Notes under the pieces: generated by a model | What the model saw: the letters and a program-made list of their open reading frames with translations, nothing else | The model's database searches: none | Told to the model about the DNA's origin: nothing | Made by a program: the position numbers and the translations under genes | From: Diphasiastrum complanatum | Taxonomy: Eukaryota; Streptophyta; Lycopodiopsida; Lycopodiales; Lycopodiaceae | Direction of reading: 5' to 3' | Assembly: GCA_029204225.1 (NCBI GenBank) | Contig: CM055092.1 | Coordinates: 82,934,212-82,998,211, forward strand | DNA length: 64,000 bases | Part shown: positions 1-12,800 of the stretch, piece by piece | Numbering within the stretch: the first letter of the stretch is position 1 | How the letters are laid out: every line of letters begins with the position of its first letter

Positions 1-382
1 TTTGCAAACAGATGTAGTAAATTGGACCGAAGCCTTAGCTATAGTTGATTGTCTTCAGTTTGATGTCTCATTTGTTGAGCGATCGCCAAAGCGAAGGTCT
101 GTCGTAGATACATTCTCCCATGAAGACGATATCCGGATCAAGTGACTAGCAGAACCAATGAAGAAATCCAGCGAAGGCCATCAAGACTCCGTATCACTTT
201 TCCTAATGAGCCTCGAGGCTATACCCCAAGAACCACTGCAAGGAGTTTGCAGTGAGAAAGAAATAGAAGTCCTTCAAGTGTTCACCTTGGAAGAAGGTCG
301 AGAATATGAGGACAAGGATTTCCTCAAATATGTAGATCCTCATCTTTTCAAGCCTGCGCCAAAACCCTGAAGTACTAGATCC

Positions 383-871
383 ATGAAAGCCACTAGTGCA
401 CGAAGATCTTATAGAAACAGAAAAATTGCTCAAGGCAATGTTGTAGTAGGCCAAATGGATACAATATCCAATGGATCCATGACTAGTGTTCCAATAATCA
501 TAAATGATCTCTTGCAAGAATGCAAAGAATGGGACCTAGCTAAGGATGAAGCTCTTTACAAGCTAGAAGTCTCATTGTGGGACAATAGCATTAAGATGGT
601 GAAAGATCCGAAAGCGGACAATCGACCAGAGTCACCAACGCATGCCAAGAAAAAGGAGCCGATCACTTTGGATCCCCCATCTAGAGGCTCTCCAAAAGGA
701 AAAGCTCCCATCACCTTTGTAGAGCTAGGTCTGAAGCCATCTAAGAGCATCAAGAAACTTGACCAAGCATTGAAAAGGATGAGAATTGACAATAAGCCAA
801 CCGCCAGCCCGTCGCCCCGAGAAAGCAAGCCTCTTTATAAGGCTAAGACCACTGAATGGAAGACTGAGTAA
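383..871 (+). pseudogene. Gypsy H pre-RT polyprotein segment (gag-pol linker)
   Basis: A 162-codon open stretch rich in Lys, Pro and Ser (for example PPSRGSPKGKAPITF) lies upstream of the RT frame. It has no zinc knuckle and no DSG protease motif that I can see. Its only support is position: it precedes the RT segment in the same orientation. A short frame at 158-370 with similar composition may be part of the same polyprotein. A role as the gag-pol linker is inference. Confidence 0.45.
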
Positions 872-911
872 TAAACGAGAAATCAAGACCGAGTTGATGA
901 CCAACTAGAAA

Positions 912-2213
912 TTGCACGAGAAAATTTATCAAGATGTCATAGAAGAACCAAAACCTGCTCATGACGTGCCACAATACTTCAAGGTTTATGAGATAGACAA
1001 AGTGGTAGTGGTCATGCCCAAAGCTAAGCGAGAGCCAGTAGAAGATACTTCCCAAGGGGCCAACGTTTACGAAGGCCTTGCCCACATGAAAGAGATAGAT
1101 CTAGTTGAGAAAGGAGAGGATAGTCGTATGGTAGCTGTTGGAGAAGACGTAGAACGAGAGGAGCTCAAAGATCTTAAGGCCCTTCTTCACAAATATCATG
1201 ACTGTCTTGCTTGGAATTATGCTGAGTTGAAAGGCATATCACCAGATGTTGTGGTTCACATTATTCCACTGGTTGATGGAGCGAAACCCATAGTTAGTAG
1301 GCCTTATCGGTCTAATCCGCACTACGCCCAGCTCATCCAAGAAGAATTGAAAAATCTTCTCGATGTAGGATTCATCTACAAGATGGAACACACGGACTGA
1401 GTATCACCTATCGTGGTAGTACCTAAGAAAAATGGAAAACTTAGAATCTGTGTGGACTACAAGAAACTGAACTCAGTAACCAACAAAGATCATTTTCTCC
1501 TACCTTTCACAGAAAATGTGCTAGAGAAAATAGCCAGAGAAGAAGCCTATAGCTTCTTAGATGGGTTTAGTGGCTATAACCAGGTGCAGATAGCCCCAGA
1601 AGATTAGTACAAAACTGCATTCTCCACCAGTGAGAGGAGAATGTATGCCTATAGAGTGATGCCATTTGGATTGGGCAACACTCCCAGTACCTTCCAACGA
1701 GTGATGAGCTATGCCTTCAAGGATTTTCTATGCAAATTCCTTGAATTTTTCATGGATGACTTGTGTGTGAACTCCTCTAGAGCCCAACACCTAGCTTGCT
1801 TAGAGAAACTATTCATCCCATTTCGATTATTCGGCATATCCCTAAACCCGGCCAAATGCCAATTTATGGTCACACACGGCATAGTGCTAGGCCACGTAGT
1901 TTCGAGACATGGTATCGCTACCGACGTCGACAAAATCTGTGCTCTGTTAGAACCAAGAACTGTACATGAAGTATACATCTTTATGGGACATTGCAACAAT
2001 TATTGGAGGTTTGTCCTGAATTTCTCTAAGCTAGCCTCTTTGATATACCAAATGACCATCCAATTAGAATGGACAACTGAAGCCACTGAGGCTTTCCACA
2101 AACTCAAGAAGGCCTTAGTCATCGCACCAATCCTTCGACCCCCTATCTGGACCATAGAATTTCATGTCCATAAAGACGCTTTTAAGTATGCCATAGGGAG
2201 TGTTTTGACATAG
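912..2213 (+). pseudogene. Gypsy H reverse transcriptase
   Basis: One frame runs from 912 to 2213 with two internal stops (1398-1400 TGA and 1605-1607 TAG), closed by a third stop (TAG at 2211-2213). The RT landmarks are present in order: PKKNGKLRICVDYKKLN, YSFLDGFSGYNQ, MPFGLGNTPSTFQRVM, then the catalytic FFMDD at 1746-1760, followed by GHVVSRHGIATD and the connection region. The first stop replaces the Trp expected before VSPIVVVPKK, and the second a Gln. Both are single C-to-T or G-to-A changes. The polymerase active-site Asp pair is intact, but the gene cannot make a full protein. Confidence 0.9.
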
Positions 2214-3225
2214 CCTAGGAGTGCAAGAAGGACTACTCAATTTATTTTGCCAATAGGCAGTTGATTTCCGCAGAGATGAACTATACGATCACTAAACGAG
2301 AAGCGCTAGCCATGGTCGAGCCAATCCATTCATCTTCTTTGTAGATCACCAAGCCCTACTGTATCTGGTAAATAGACCTGGATGGATCCCCCGATGGCTG
2401 TTGCTTTTCCAAGAGTTCGACTTTAAAATAAATGTTCGCAAAGGGAAGCAACACTATTTGGCTGATCACCTCTCACGGATCCGCAATGTTCCTGAGAGCA
2501 GAGGGGTCGATGACGATCTCCCTGACGCAATCCTATTTCACGTCGATGCCGTCCCTGAGTGGGCTGCTGACATTCTTGGATATCTTATGGCGGGACGTCC
2601 TCCCCTTGAGATGAACAAGATAGAAAGACGTAGGTTGATTATCAAATCTGCCCGTTTCACGTTGATAGTAGGACAACTTTATCACATCTATAACGATGGA
2701 ATTATATGCCACTGCATCCTACCGCATGAAGTGTCCCAAGTCATAAGTATCGCCCACGAAAGAATAGGCGGAGGGCATTTCGCAAAACAAAGCTACCAAT
2801 AGGAAAGTGCTACAACGCGACCTGTGGTGGCCCACAATGTTCAAAGATATTCACTATCAGCAGGTGTGACGTGTGCCAACAAATGTATGAAAAGTATAGA
2901 ATGTCATTACAACCTATTCTTGTTGAGATGTCATTTGTTGACCATGTCGGCCCTATTCGTCCAATTGCCCGTGCCTCCCAAGCTCGCTATATCATCGTAG
3001 CCAGCAACTACTTGACCAAATTTGTAAAATCCAAAGTAGTGAGAAAGGCTAACGCCAACTCCACTGTTAAATTCCTATACGAGAATATCTTAGTGCGTTT
3101 TGAGTGTCCACTAGAACTCGTGAGTGATCGTGGAACACATTTTCTAAACGAGACTATCACTCACTTGTTGTCCTCTTATTTGGTTGTCCATAGGAAGACC
3201 ACACCCTATTACCCATGTTGCAATG
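2214..3225 (+). pseudogene. Gypsy H RNase H and integrase, frameshifted and truncated
   Basis: After the RT stop, RNase H residues appear across frames (EMNYTITKREALAM near 2275, then FKINVRKGKQHYLADHLSRI near 2425). The integrase zinc region follows (HERIGGGHFAK, then CDVCQQ in another frame), then the core: DHVGPI, the second catalytic Asp in SDRGTHFLNE, and TTPYYP. The catalytic Glu normally found after YYP..NG is missing, because homology ends at the NG motif around 3225. At least two frameshifts separate these blocks. Confidence 0.85.
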
Positions 3226-3635
3226 GATGTTGGACCCTTTCCATGTCTCTCTAATTGGTGCGATCAAGAGGGCAAAGAAAGGATTTTATGGATCTATTCC
3301 GGGTGAGTAGTCGTGTAGTATCGGGCTTTGATCCAAGCTTTGATCCAATGGGGAGAGGGTAAGCACGATGATAGGAGTGGGGATCTAGGCTTGCTAAGGT
3401 TTTCAATCTTATCTTCGGATCTACTCGTGGAATAGCTTAGATTTGTGTAGCGATCATCTTTGTTGCTTTATGTCTTTTTGGCTTTTCTTGACTTCGTTAA
3501 TTGATTCTATCTAGGCATCCTTGGTTCTAGATCTTCTCCTCAAGAGGTTAGTCTTCTCAAGGGAGGTGAACGGTGAAAGAAATCCTACCTATGGATCTTA
3601 ATGATCGCTCCATGGTTTTTTTAATGTGAGAGTGA

Positions 3636-3758
<123 letters not shown>

Positions 3759-4394
3759 CAGAAGACCAATTTCAAATATGGCGCGCTTGGAATTTATGGA
3801 AAAAGTGCAGTACAATTTAATAAAGGTCCAACCAGAGCCCGAAATTATAAATCTTGTGAGGTGTCATGGGACCGCCACATTTTTGGTGGGGGAAACTATA
3901 ATATTGGAGGGTTTGCAGATATCGAGGTAACCCTAACCGTAGTTAATAAGTGAGAGGGATTTGGCACCCTGCGTGTGGAAGTCCAACCTGATGATCACAT
4001 AGTTAATCGATTAGTTAAAAGTTAATAGAAGGACTTTAGGCCTTTTTGTAGGACTTTTAATGTCACAAGGCCTAATAGTCAAGTCAGTGAATAAAAAGGG
4101 TTCCCTCCAATTTTTGAATGGGTTCTCTCCACTTTTTGAATTTCAAATATTGAGGGTAGAAATTGGCCAATAGGTTTTGAGGCCAAAGCCCTAAAATCCA
4201 CTATATATAGTGATAGTTTTGAATTATTAGAGACACTTTCTCTCTTCATTTTAATACAAGCAGATTGGGCCTCTTATGGAATGGATATGGAATGTCCTTG
4301 CTCTTCTTCTTTCCTCCTCTATCTCTCATGGTTTCTTTGTATTTGCCAATTGTTGGATTTGATGCTTATTGGGATTGATTATTGTTATATTTTT

Positions 4395-4415
4395 TGTGTG
4401 TGTGTGTGTGTGTGT

Positions 4416-4492
<77 letters not shown>
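4395..4492. repeat. Compound (TG)n(AG)n microsatellite
   Basis: About 11 TG units and then roughly 37 AG units, the same TG-to-AG order as the tract at 3641-3756. The shared order suggests the two derive from copies of one repeat. Confidence 0.98.
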
Positions 4493-4497
<5 letters not shown>

Positions 4498-5423
4498 AGT
4501 AAGCTCTATCATTGTTGTGTAGTGTTAATTGCTAGTGTTAATGGATGTAGTATTAATGCTTAGTGTTAGATATGAATCACATGCATTTTTTGGATTATGA
4601 ACTATGTTATCACTCTCATGGGAACGAATCTTCATGTAACAACTAGTTAAGTTGCCCATAGTTCTACATTTTGTGGTGAATTGATCTTAGAGCATAAACA
4701 ACGATCTTAGATCAACAAGTACTGAATAGTTAGCTTTCTCTCAAGCCTGTGAGGTTGAACACTCTTGAGCATTCTAGATTAGTTCTTTAGAGTTGATTAG
4801 ATATTGCTATTGTGCTTATTGCTTATCAATAGTTGCGCTTAATTCAGACTTAATTTTAGTCGCTTAGAGATAGCTTAGAGTACGCGGCTTCGATCCGCAA
4901 ACTTGTTGTACTCATTTACATCTATTTTTTTTTCATAATGAATCAATACTATCTTCTTATTGCATTCAGCTTCGTCTCAGAATGAATGTGTTTCCGTAAT
5001 TCTTCGCGACTGAATATTTGTCTAATAATTCAATGCTTAAGAGTTTGTAATCACCATAGTACTAATGATTTCAAAGTTAGTTACTATAAGATCAAACGTT
5101 ATTTCTATCACTATTGTTTTGTTCGAAATTGATAGGCGTAGTCATCCAATGCATCCCATTGACCATGACCAAACTTTACCCACCTATAAATGAAACTGAA
5201 AGAGCATGTTTGACATGAAATGTGATACCTTATTGCCATTGTTTCATGACAAAGATTACACCTTATCATATCCCGTTGGTGTTTCACTTGCCTTGAATCC
5301 CAAGAGGTAAGTACATTATCCAACAATGAGGACTCTGCCACTTTCCACGCCCACATTTTATTTGTTTTTTTAAATGGTATTTCCTTGAATATCGCAACAA
5401 ATAGAGTGATTGGTAGAAAGAAA

Positions 5424-6031
5424 CTAGTGTAGTTTAGAACCAAATGTTGGCTTCATATTCATTGTAATCTCTCTCACAAGCTGTGTCTTTGTTAATTCAA
5501 TATCAATACTAGGAAGTGAATCTTGAATAGCAAAGGTTTGAACAAGATTGGAATAATCATCTCCTAATCCATTCAAAATGATTTGAACTAATTCATCATC
5601 TTTGATTTTATCATCTATAGAAGACAACTCTTTATTCAAAGATTTGATCCTAAAGACATAGTTTTGGGCACTTTCACTACTTCCTTTCATGCTTTGAAGG
5701 ATTTGATTCCTAAGCATGAGTATCCTTGAAGTGTTCTTGGATCCATAAATGGCTTTTAATGAATCCCATGCCTCTTTGGATGTGGTACAAGATGAGATTT
5801 CTTTCAAAAGTTCATTACTTACATTCATTTTTATGCATGTAATGCAACAATACATCTCTTTTTGTACTTAGCCAATTCAACTCCTCCTTGAGGTTCTACT
5901 TCCACCTCAAGTACTATGTCATAAAGATCATGAAGTACAAGCAAAGACTCCATTCGAACTATCCAATTAGCATAATTAGTGGATGTAAGTCTTTCACTAG
6001 CTTCAAGCAAAAAACCACCCATTGATGCCAT
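5424..6031 (-). pseudogene. Copia gag (UBN2-type) fragment
   Basis: The start ATG at 6031 begins MASMGGFLLEASERL, the typical N-terminus of plant Copia gag (compare MGSAGAYLLEASERL in element E). The conserved blocks WIVRMESLL, SNTSRILMLRNQILQSMKG-like and LVQIILNGLGDDYSNLVQ follow. A frameshift near 5840 separates the first 60 codons from the rest. The zinc knuckle expected downstream is missing because the element is truncated. Confidence 0.85.
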
Positions 6032-6620
6032 TTTTTAATGTGAAAAAGCACTAGAAACTCTTATGGTTTCTCTAAGAGATCTGAACCTAAAGTCTTCTAG
6101 CAATTTAGAAAGCTTATAGACTCAATCCTATCACTCATGAACCAATCTAGAATGATGGAAATTTAGATTCTAGTCTCAACCTTGCAAAATCACTCCTTAA
6201 TCTATGATTTCTAGCAATTTCTCTCTTCAACTTCAACATACAATCAAAAAATTAGAGTAGATTAATTAATGCACCTCATTAAAGCTTCAATTTTAATTTT
6301 TTGGCTGATCTAATCCAAGAACTAATTAAGGGATTAGACTCTCTATAGAAAATGCTTGATTTTGCACCAAAAATCACTCAAATTGGGTATGTGAGTCAAA
6401 TTCTACAAATTTTTGAAATTTCTCAGTCAAAACTGGAGATGTACGGCCTCACACGTGTGAAAAGGGTTCCTACAGCCCACAACAAGATCTTGACCAAAAA
6501 TTTTGAGAATAGCTATCAAATCCAACTCGCTACACAAAATTTGACTAGTTTTCAAAAAACTGCTAATTTTGGCTTTGATTTGGATTAACCCTATCAAAGT
6601 CAACAAAACCTCTTGTACTA

Positions 6621-6633
6621 GGCTCTGATACCA
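6621..6633 (-). promoter_or_regulatory. Primer-binding site of Copia I
   Basis: The minus strand reads TGGTATCAGAGCC, the initiator-Met-tRNA complement used by plant Copia elements, immediately inside the LTR. Confidence 0.9.
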
Positions 6634-7467
6634 TGTGGAAAAAGTACAAAAAGTACCAAGAGTGGATCTTAATCTGATCCTCAAGAGGGATTGGTTGTCA
6701 GATTACTTGATCTATCAATCTACTTGAGATTAAGATCAATCTAGATCAATTCTAGACACAAAATCCTAACAAGAACAATCATTAGTTGAAGGTAGGTGTA
6801 CTTTTTGGTTTCCCATGTGTGAAACCCTGTTTGAGTACGGACTCCAATCTGAAAATCAAGTACAGATTGATAGCACCTCAAAACAATCAAAACAAATGTA
6901 GACAAATGGAGAGAATCACTCAAAATTGCTTCCAAAACCAAGATTGGTGTCTCACAATGATTATGGCCAAATGTGGCTCTATATATACAATAAGTGGGAG
7001 CTCGTGGTACTGATCATCCCTTTGATCCCACATGTGTGAAGGTGCTTTGTCATATGATGATTCATCATGCAAAACTGACACTTGGACAAAACCTTCTATT
7101 TTGAGCACTTTTGGTCCATTTTCCTTCTATATGGAGATCTACTTGAAAATCTTCTAGAAGTCAAAATTCGTCTACTTCAGCTTATTCCACACATGTGAGC
7201 TGTCCTCTACACATGGGATGTGACACCTAACCAAAGGATGTGGCTCATGCAATCAATAGATTGATGCCATGTGTCATATGTCTAGAAAACTAGTTTTTGG
7301 CCTTTTTAGCCACTAGAACTTGAATTAAATTATATGTAAAACCTATATGATTATGGTACATGACAAGTATACTATTTTCACACGTGGGAACAGACTCCAC
7401 ACATGTGTAATCATCCTATATACAAGATTTTTGGCCTCTACCAAGTTTATTTTTGCAATTTTTCACA
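6634..7467 (-). repeat. 5' LTR of Copia I
   Basis: An 834-bp block begins TGTGGAAAAA and ends TTTTTCACA in plus orientation, so its ends are inverted repeats with TG..CA termini. It sits directly beside a primer-binding site. Like several other LTRs here it contains repeated CACACGTGTG-like words (near 6450, 7030 and 7380). Confidence 0.8.
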
Positions 7468-8338
7468 TGCTTTTGACATGAGTGATCTAGGATTGATGCA
7501 AGACATTCTTGGCATTGAAGTATGGAAAAAGGAAGACATGGTCTTTCTTACACAATATGCATGAGATTTGCTTTATAAGTTCAATATGTAGGATTGTAAG
7601 CCCTTGAGTACACCTATGGATGTCAACATGAAGCTTACTGCATATGATGAATCTGAGAAAGTGGATGCTTATTTGTAGTTGGTGGGTAGTTTGATTTATT
7701 TGACACACACACGACCTGATATTTCTTATGTTGTTGGTGTTGTTAGTCAATTTATGCAAGATCCTAGTCAAACACACTAGAAGTCTACTAAACGTTATTC
7801 TCAGATACATTCGAGGGACATTGAATTTTGGTTTGAAGTATGATCAGCCTGAAGCGCCTATGTTGGTAGGTTATACAGATGCCGATTGGGCAGGTAATAT
7901 TGATGACAGAAGATCTACCAGTGGTCATACATTTAGTTATGGTACAACTGCAATTTCATGGAACAGCAAAAAACAACCTACAATAGCTTTATCATCAACG
8001 GAAGCTGAATATCGAGCACTCAGCAATGCTACACAAGAAGCAGTATCGTTACAAAGATTTCTTGTGGATTTAGGTCAGCCACAGGTGGATGTGACTACTA
8101 TATCTTGCGACAATCAAAGTTGCATTCACCTTGGTTTTACATGCTCGAACCAAGCACATCAAAATACACTATCATTTTATTCGAGAGAAAATTCTTGATG
8201 GAGCCATTGATCTCGTTTTTTGTAAATTTGAAGATCAAATGGCAAATATTTTTACTATGTCATTAGGTAGATGTAAATTTGAGAGGTTTTGTACTCTATT
8301 AAGAATAGAAGAATGTAGTTATTATCATTGAGGGAGAG
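7468..8338 (+). pseudogene. Copia A: C-terminal RT and RNase H
   Basis: The frame starts mid-RT (DLGLMQDILGIEVW), just after the LTR of element I. It continues through LVGSLIYLTHTRPDISYVVG with several stops, then a nearly open RNase H (7790-8140) containing YTDADWAGN, DDRRSTSGHTF, ISWNSKKQPTIALSSTEAEY and SCDNQS. A frameshift near 8135 moves the final RTKHIKIHYHFIREKI segment to another frame, ending at 8331. This is a different Copia lineage from B and J, judged by its residues. Confidence 0.9.
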
Positions 8339-8612
8339 TGTTAAAAATCAATGATAAACTTCATTGTTACTGTTTACGATGTACATTAATGTTGACAGTT
8401 GTTACCAGCTGTAATTAGCCATAGGCTAGCCTATTAGTCTATTTGTAGGTTTTCTCTCTCTATCAGGGTTTTTGGTGTTTTTTGGTGGTTCTGGAAATCT
8501 GCTGGGAATTAATCTTTGCCCTTCAAACTAAAGGTTTTGTAAACAAAACCGAAGGTGTATGCAACTCAGCGAAGGTTTTCTGATAGAGGGTAAAAAATTC
8601 TGGGCTCTGATG
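8339..8612 (+). repeat. Probable 3' LTR of Copia A, end uncertain
   Basis: The sequence gagggagag (8330-8338) acts as a polypurine tract and is followed by TGTTAAAAATC, a plausible LTR start. The right end is unclear because no matching TTTTTAACA terminus is visible before Copia B sequence begins near 8613-8621. The last ~130 bp resembles 22880-23010 (ctgctgg..aat then tctttgcc, and ctctgatgacg). Confidence 0.5.
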
Positions 8613-8620
8613 ACGCTTTC

Positions 8621-9214
8621 TTTTTATGGAATTGACTATGATGAGACTTTTGCACCCGTGGCAAAAATGGTAAGCATTCGAGTCATTATTTCACTTGATA
8701 AACTTTTTGGATGGGATCTATGAAAATTGGATATCACAAATGCACTCTTGAATGGTGATCTTGAGAAGGAGGTGTTTATGGAGCAATCTGAGGGCTACAT
8801 TTCACAGGACAAGCCTGATCATGTGTGTTTTCTACAAACGAGTTTGTATGGACTTAAGCAAGCACCAATGAGTTGTTATGCTAAGATGTTACTATTCTTC
8901 TAATCTATGTGGATGATATCATTTTGAGTGGAGGCAACAATCAAGATATTGATGATATCAAGATTGCATTGAAGAAGGAGTTTGATGTGCATGATCCTGG
9001 TTTTTTGCATTATATCTTGGGAATAGAGGTATTTAGGTCTTCTCAATTTACTTTCATTTTTCAAGAGAAGTATGCTAATTCTATTCTAAAAAGATTTCAT
9101 AAGGTAGATGCAAAATCTTGTGATACGCCAATGGAGTCAAATGCAAAGCTCACTATAAGAGGTAATGAAAGATCCTTAGAGGACATTACTCTCTATAGGA
9201 AGCTAGTTGGTTCA
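8621..9214 (+). pseudogene. Copia B reverse transcriptase, 5' part
   Basis: Begins inside RT with YGIDYDETFAPVAKM. It continues through FMEQSEGYISQDKPDHVCFLQ, SLYGLKQAP and YVDDIILSGGNNQDI near 8915-8950. A TGA replaces the Trp expected in GWDLW (near 8729), and a deletion or frameshift removes the stretch just before YVDD. It ends at LYRKLVGS, where J has inserted. Confidence 0.88.
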
Positions 9215-9869
9215 TGTGAAAAATACAGATCCTAAGTGGATCTAAACTCCAAGATCATTGGCTTGAATGCTTGCACTCCAAACTACATAAGCTAGGAATT
9301 GGCAACACATTCTATGCTACCTAGAATGCAAAGAACTTGATCAAAAAGCATTTATCACAAATGGAAACTTCCATAAACATCAAGTGCGGCCCAAAATAGC
9401 ATTATACAGTCCATAATACATCAGCCTATCACTTTTGGAAAGCACCTAAGATCATACACAATAGCTTGAAGACAATACACACAACAATGCTCTCAATGGA
9501 GGAAGAAACAATGACAATGATCTATTGATCTCAATGAAGCATACAAAAGGTTTCTCCAACCTGTTCTCCACGACTTCCCTACTATTTATGGATGAGGAAG
9601 ATGACTCTCTCTCCTCTCTCTAGAAGGTACTTGACCCTAGATATTCCCTATATAGGAAAAATAGCTAAAAATGGCTTATATGACCAAAATACATCAAAAT
9701 GGTCTCATTTTGAAGGGTATGAAGTTTGACACTTCATCATACTGAAAAAATACAGTAAATAAAAACATTGTGGCCTGGTTCACACGTGCAAAACTCCAGA
9801 ACCAAAACTATTTACAATTTTAGCCAATTTAGGCCTCAAACTAGCTAGGAAATGTTGACAATTTTCACA
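9215..9869 (-). repeat. 3' LTR of Copia J
   Basis: Starts TGTGAAAAATACAG and ends GACAATTTTCACA in plus orientation. It is 655 bp, identical in length to the copy at 14990-15644, and directly follows the polypurine tract on the element strand. Confidence 0.96.
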
Positions 9870-12800
9870 CTCCCTCTTCAACATTGGATGCTAGTTTCAA
9901 CATAGTCTTTGAGCACATTCCAAGATTAGATCTATGCATTAAATATAGGTCCTTTCCCAATGGTTTGGTGAAGATATCAGCCACACACTCCTTTGAAGAG
10001 ACATGTTGAAGCTCCACCTCTTTGGCAATGACTTGATCTCTCACAAAATGGTGAGCAATCTCAATGTGCTTGCTCCTTGCATGAAAAACAGGATTGCTTG
10101 CCAAGCTTTGGGCTGAAAGGTTATCACAAAGTATGATTGGAGTCTTCTCTGGTTCCAGCAAGTGAAGATCCAATAACATCCTCTTGATCCAAAGAATCTC
10201 CTTGGTGCATGTTGTTAATGCCTTGTACTCGGCTTCGGTGGAAGATAGAGAGATAGTTGGTTGCTTCTTTGATAGCCATGAGACCACTCCATCTCCAAGA
10301 TAGATTGCAAAGGCACTTGTTGACTTCCTATCCATTTGATCACCTGCAAAATCTGAATCTGAAAATCCACAAAGGTTAGGTGTAGTACCTCCATACAAGA
10401 TGCCAAAATCTCTAGATCCCGAGATGTATCTAAGTACTCTCTTTCCTAGCTTCCAATGAGCCTCACTAGGATCTTGCATAAATTGACTTAGTTTACCAAC
10501 CACAAAGCTTAGATCAGGTCTTGTGATGGTTAACCATATAAGAGATCCTATTAGCTTTCTATAGAGAGTAATGTCCTTGAAGGATCTTTCATTACTTCTT
10601 GTAGTTAGCTTTACATTTGATTCCATAGGAGTAGAAACAACTTTACAATCTTCCATATGAAACCTTTTTAGAATAGAGTTAACATACTTTTCTTGACATA
10701 TGAATGTAGATTTAGAAGTTCTAATAATCTCTATTCCTAAGATATAATGAAGTTTACCAAGATCTTGAATTTCAAACTCTCTTTTGAGTGCCATCTTGAT
10801 TTCATCTATATCTAGATTGTTACCACCACTTAAGATAATGTCATCAACATAGATCAAAAGTAAAGTGATATCATTTTCATTCAATCTAAAGTAGAGAGAA
10901 TGATCATACTCACTCATAACAAAGTTTTGAGAAAGTAAGAAGGAATTGAGCTTAGCATACCAACTCCTTGGTGCTTGCTTTAGCCCATACAAACTCTTTT
11001 GGAGATAGCACACATGATTAGGCTCATCATGTGAAACATAGCCCTCGGGTTGCTCCATGTAAATATCTTCTTCAAGATCACCATTCAAGAAGGCATTAGT
11101 AACATCCATTTGCCACATATCCCAATCATAAAGAGTTGCAAGAGAGATTAGGATTCGAATAGTTACCATCTTTGCCACGGGTGCAAAGGTCTCATCATAG
11201 TCAATACCATATTCTTGAGCATACCCCTTTGCCACCAACCTTGCCTTGTACTTGTTGATTGATCCATCTTGATTTGTCTTGATCTTGAAGATCCACTTAC
11301 AACCAATTGCCTTCTTGTCCTTTGGAAGCTTTACCAACCTCCATGTGTTGCTTTTGATGAGTGCTTGATGCTCATGATCCATGGCTTGGATCCATTCCTT
11401 CTTTTGAATTGCTTCACCTACACAAGTTGGTTCATCAAAAGAGGTAAGAAAAGCAAAGTTAGAGTTGTCCACCACTTGCTTTCCTTTTTCATCATAGGTT
11501 AGCCTTGATGGCTTAGCCCTTTGCCTTTGATTCTTCCTTGAAGTTTGCTTTGGAGTGGCATCTCCATCTTCATCCAAGACATCTTGCACATCATGATGAT
11601 TAGTAGGCACATCAACATCAACATCAACAACATTGGAAACATTCTCTTCATGAAAGATGACATCCCTACTTATGACAACTTTCTTTGTAGAAGGAATGTA
11701 CACTTTGTAAGCCTTGCTTACTTCACTATAGCCAACAAACACACCCTTCTTTGATGAAGGATCTTCTTTAGTTCTATCATCAAGTGTGATATTGACAAAA
11801 CATGTACATCCAAAGATCCTACAATGCTTGACACTCGGCCTTCTACCATAAAGAACCTCATGAGGAGTTTTACCATCCAAGGAAGCACTTGTCCATCTAT
11901 TACATAGATAGTTAGCACATGCTAAAGCTTCCCCCCAAAAAGACTTAGCAAGATTAGCATGTAGTCTCATTGCCTTGGCACATTCACAAAGGGTTCTATT
12001 CTTCCTCTCGGCCACTCCATTCTGTTGTGGAGTCCTAGGACTAGACATCTCCCTCTTAATCCCATGTGCTATACAAAAGTCTTTGAACCTATTTGAGGTG
12101 TATTCCCCTCCATTATCAGATCTTAAGCATTTGATCTTTGTATTGAATTGGTTTTCCATTTCATTCTTGAACTTGACAAATGCAGCAAACACTTCATCCT
12201 TACTTTTAAGAAGATAGATTCAAGTATACCTACTAAAGTCATCAATGAAAGTTGCATACATCTTTGCCCCACCATTGCTAGTTGTACTAGAAGAATGAAT
12301 ATCAGAATGCACAAGTTGAAAAGCTTCTTTAGATCTAGAAGTAGATCTAGAATAAGCAAGTCTATGAGATTTGGACAAGGCACAATGTTCACAAACACTA
12401 TTGTTTGCAACAAGACTTTTAGGGAGACCAAGAACAAGCTCTTTCTTTGCCATTACCTCCAAAGATTTGAAGTTGGGATGGCCCAACCTCTTGTGCCAAA
12501 CTTCTTGGTTTGTCAATTGCTCCCTAGCCATACATCCTTCATGATTAGAGATCACACATGCATCAAGCTTGAAAAGTTTACCATGCCTCCTACCTTGAGC
12601 AATCAAGGATCCACATTTACTTATCAAACATGCATCTCCAATGAACTCCACATCAAGTCCTTTGTCAATCATTTGACTTACACTAAGCAAATTCTTAGTG
12701 ATTGAAGGAATGTACAAAACATTTTCAAGATTTGCTTTCCTATTTGTTGAAAGGGAAATAGGAATAGTGCCTATGCCTTTGATGTCACATTGACCATCAT

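Larger units (their letters stand above)
1..3225 (+). mobile_element. Decayed Ty3/gypsy (Tat-like) retrotransposon H
   Basis: Reading left to right, the stretch encodes a gag/pro linker, reverse transcriptase, RNase H and integrase in gypsy order. Stops and frameshifts separate the pieces. No LTR is visible: the 5' part lies beyond the window, and the integrase loses homology near 3225, just after the conserved YYP..NG motif. The wording of the RT and RNase H resembles gypsy K further along (18721-21895), so the two belong to related lineages. Tat/Athila affiliation is inferred from motif style only. Confidence 0.85.
5424..7467 (-). mobile_element. Truncated Copia element I (5' LTR and gag only)
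   Basis: On the minus strand the order is LTR (7467-6634), primer-binding site (6633-6621), untranslated leader and a Copia-type gag that stops being recognisable near 5424. Protease, integrase and RT are absent, so the 3' two-thirds is deleted or replaced by unrelated sequence. Its LTR abuts the RT of Copia A at 7468, which suggests insertion into A, but no second LTR or target duplication is visible. Confidence 0.8.

Noticed and set aside
5111-5443. Minus-strand frame with CNLCHETM that recalls a BED-type zinc finger
   Set aside because: Only one CxxC is present, the His spacing does not fit, and neighbouring sequence gives no transposase. Not enough to call.
12148-12705. Plus-strand frame of 185 codons across Copia J
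   Set aside because: It is a shadow of J's gag-pol on the minus strand, which has full domain support.
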